Below, piece by piece: positions 62,546-64,000 of a DNA stretch of 64,000 nt. The stretch covers positions 1-64,000 of the forward strand of contig DATLRO010000112.1 of the NCBI GenBank assembly GCA_035534615.1, given 5' to 3'. Made by a program: the position numbers and the translations under genes. Every line of letters begins with the position of its first letter. Position 1 is the first letter of the stretch. The notes below the pieces were generated by a model, which worked only from the letters and a program-made list of their open reading frames with translations, ran no database searches and was not told the DNA's origin. Source of the stretch: JAGWRA01 sp035534615 (GTDB lineage: Bacteria; Acidobacteriota; Vicinamibacteria; Vicinamibacterales; CAVVIG01).

Positions 62546-62566
62546 CCCTTGTGTCGTGCGGGCGTG

Positions 62567-62878
62567 CTACCAGCGGGGTTCGGAACGCCGCCGGCTGCCG
62601 CCGCCGCCGCCGCCGCCGCCCGAGTGGGCCGGCTTCGGCCGTGCTTCGTTGACGGTGAGCGTCCGGCCGCCGAGCTGATGCTCATTGAGGCCGTCCACGG
62701 CCGCCTGCGCTTCCTCGTCGGTGCCCATCTCGACGAACGCGAATCCCCGCGCCCGTCCCGTCGCCATGTCGCGCATGACGTGCACGGATTCCACGGTACC
62801 GTACTGAGCGAACAGATCCTGCAACTCGGCGTCATTCGCTTCGTACGGCAGGTTTCCCACGTATAGTCTGCGACCCAT
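62567..62878 (-). CDS. RNA-recognition-motif (RRM) RNA-binding protein
   Basis: 103-aa single-RRM protein. RNP2 is LYVGNLP (residues 5-11) and RNP1 is RGFAFVEM (44-51), with aromatic residues positioned to stack on RNA. A Gly-rich C-terminus (about 85-98) and Arg/Ser tail (SRRRSEPRW) follow. Such short Gly-tailed RRM proteins in cyanobacteria and other bacteria are RNA chaperones, often cold-induced. It has a well-placed promoter and a structured leader of about 187 bases. Confidence 0.92.
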   Translation of the reverse strand: MGRRLYVGNLPYEANDAELQDLFAQYGTVESVHVMRDMATGRARGFAFVEMGTDEEAQAAVDGLNEHQLGGRTLTVNEARPKPAHSGGGGGGGGSRRRSEPRW

Positions 62879-63066
62879 CGTTTTCTCTACTTCCTGGCGC
62901 TCCCAATCTGGAGCGCGGTCCGCCGATCCGAAGGGATCGCGGACGATGCTGGAAACTCGCCTGAGCGGACCTCCACTCTCGCTTGACTGTCACCTTGAGG
63001 GAGCGAGTTGAACGGGCTCGATCGACTCTGCAGGCGGGACGAAGCGGAAGGCTGAACTTCCAATGA
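62879..63066 (-). promoter_or_regulatory. long structured 5' leader of the RRM gene
   Basis: From the predicted start near 63066 to the ATG, about 187 bases are transcribed without coding. Near the start codon the RNA could fold GCGCTCC-AGATT-GGGAGCGC (seven or more pairs) and, just upstream, GATCC-CTTC-GGATC. No known riboswitch class is recognised. Leaders like this on RNA chaperone genes often control cold induction or autoregulation. Confidence 0.45.
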
Positions 63067-63072
63067 GTTCGT

Positions 63073-63101
63073 AGTATATGCGATTCCTCCCGCCGGCGCA
63101 A
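63073..63101 (-). promoter_or_regulatory. RRM gene promoter
   Basis: Leftward: TTGCGC (complement of 63096-63101), 17 bases, TATACT (complement of 63073-63078). Good -10, spacing and position for the leader. Confidence 0.6.
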
Positions 63102-63149
63102 CGGCGTCGGTCTGCGGCCGCCCGGAGGCCGGCCGGAACCGGACGAGGC

Positions 63150-63187
63150 GAGGAGACCGCTCCCCTGACACGGGAGGCGGTCTCCTC
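63150..63187. terminator. hairpin downstream of the second amidase
   Basis: GAGGAGACCGC (63150-63160) pairs with GCGGTCTCCTC (63177-63187), enclosing a smaller TCCC/GGGA stem, 20 bases past the amidase stop. It probably ends the leftward amidase transcript before the RRM promoter. Confidence 0.55.
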
Positions 63188-63206
63188 GGCGTCCGGATGT
63201 CGCGGT

Positions 63207-64000
63207 CTAAGGGGCCCCGGGCGGCGGCACCCGGCGCCTGGTCGCCTGCTCGAACGCGTAGGCCAGCTCGATGAGCCGGGGCTCGCTGCACGCCGGGCCG
63301 GTGAAGCTCACACCGAACGGCTGCGGCCTGGCGTCGAACCCCGGCGGGAACGGCGGCGTCGGGCTGTTCGGCACCATCCCGAACGGCACGATGACCGTCG
63401 GGTAGCCGGGGCGCGCGGCGATGTCCGCCCCGCTCGCCCCGGGAAACAGGATGGCGTCGAGCTTGTACTTCTTCACGACCGCGTCGATGCCGTCCGCGCC
63501 GCCCATGGCGATGTCGCGCGCGCGGTCGGCTTCGTAGCGGGCCCGGTCGGCAACGAGGTTGATCTGGTCGGAGATGTCGAGCCGCGACTGCCCGTACTTG
63601 ATCGCGCCCGCCTTCCGGTGCGCCAGGTTCCACTCGCGCAGCGCGGTCAGCGTTTTCACCGGCGCGGTCGGCCCGAGCGTCCGCAGCCACTTGTTGAAGT
63701 CCCGCTTCATCCCGTACTTCACCACGATGCTGCAGTGCTGATCATGGCCCTCGCCCTGGTTGGCGCCGGCGCACATCGGCCACAGCAGCAGGTTCCTGTT
63801 CGGGTCCCTGGTCGTGATGCTCGGGATATTGGCCGGATCGACGATGATCGCCCCCTGCTGTTTGAGGATCGCGATCGCCTCGGCCATCACCTTCGCCCGC
63901 GCCGGATTGAGGCCGCCGCGCGGCCGGGTCTGGCCGGGCAGCGTGATCGGGTCGTAGTAGAACGCCCGCGGGATGCCGATGCGTGCCCCCTTCAACCCGT
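63207..64000 (-). CDS. amidase-signature protein, C-terminal part only
   Basis: About 264 codons are visible; the gene starts beyond the right edge. The visible part matches the C-terminal half of the amidase at 12100: LKGARIGIPRAFYY opens the region after the catalytic core, then VMAEAIAILKQQGAIIVDPA, KYKLDAILFPGA, ARPGYPTVIVPFG and the terminal AYAFEQATRRRVPP. The Ser-Ser-Lys triad lies outside the window, so activity cannot be judged. It is longer between the shared blocks than the first amidase. Substrate unknown. Confidence 0.85.
   Translation of the reverse strand, partial: GLKGARIGIPRAFYYDPITLPGQTRPRGGLNPARAKVMAEAIAILKQQGAIIVDPANIPSITTRDPNRNLLLWPMCAGANQGEGHDQHCSIVVKYGMKRDFNKWLRTLGPTAPVKTLTALREWNLAHRKAGAIKYGQSRLDISDQINLVADRARYEADRARDIAMGGADGIDAVVKKYKLDAILFPGASGADIAARPGYPTVIVPFGMVPNSPTPPFPPGFDARPQPFGVSFTGPACSEPRLIELAYAFEQATRRRVPPPGAP

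Overview
The window is very GC-rich (roughly 70%) bacterial chromosome. It most likely comes from an Acidobacteriota genome, perhaps the Vicinamibacteria (subdivision 6). The best lineage markers are a VWFA-related protein of the acidobacterial TIGR03436 type (53063-54991) and three TonB-dependent receptors with an N-terminal carboxypeptidase-regulatory domain (1-200, 30690-32915, 57659-60640). Tat-exported lipoprotein amidases and tandem DUF-type small proteins fit the same picture. I see no rRNA, tRNA, CRISPR array, insertion sequence or prophage.

Layout. 0-5 kb: 5' end of a TonB receptor, two tandem LysR paralogues, and small membrane, DUF1330 and hypothetical genes. 5.3-11.2 kb: a tripartite RND efflux operon (pump, adaptor, outer-membrane lipoprotein), followed by a decayed scar of AraC and amino-acid-permease fragments. 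12-13.8 kb: a Tat amidase. 14.2-25.6 kb: a complete membrane-bound uptake [NiFe]-hydrogenase locus (small and large subunits, cytochrome b, endopeptidase, hypC-D-E-A-B-F), with a pentaheme cytochrome c transcribed divergently. 26.4-28.5 kb: a KimA-type potassium transporter behind what I read as a c-di-AMP (ydaO-yuaA) riboswitch. 28.5-30 kb: a PHP-domain protein and a glycosyltransferase. 30.2-32.9 kb: a Cys/Met-rich secreted protein with a TonB receptor. 33-43.2 kb: an extended kdp locus with split KdpD (USP-like protein, porin, a 26-aa peptide, kdpF-A-B-C, KdpD input half, hypothetical; then kdpE and the kinase half upstream). 43.3-53 kb: a stress/metabolic island (alpha/beta hydrolases, DUF5335, PRPP synthetase, phosphoribosyltransferase, hexapeptide acyltransferase, ABC-2 exporter, S1/P1 nuclease, OsmC and small paralogous proteins). 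53-64 kb: the VWFA protein, a glycosyltransferase with a multi-TM partner, a TonB receptor, a lipoprotein, a ketopantoate-reductase-like enzyme, an RRM protein and a second amidase running off the end.

How it fits together (inference). The locus looks like a soil bacterium's persistence toolkit: H2 oxidation for maintenance energy, two potassium uptake systems under different controls (c-di-AMP riboswitch versus KdpDE), peroxide defence, RNA-binding and phosphoribosyl metabolism. The most unusual sequence-level signals are these: the Asn that replaces a proximal-cluster Cys in the hydrogenase small subunit; the riboswitch in front of kimA; the split KdpD, with a tandem TTTTTAGGC repeat in the operon's promoter gap; and the leaderless promoter of the Cys/Met-rich protein beside a TonB receptor.
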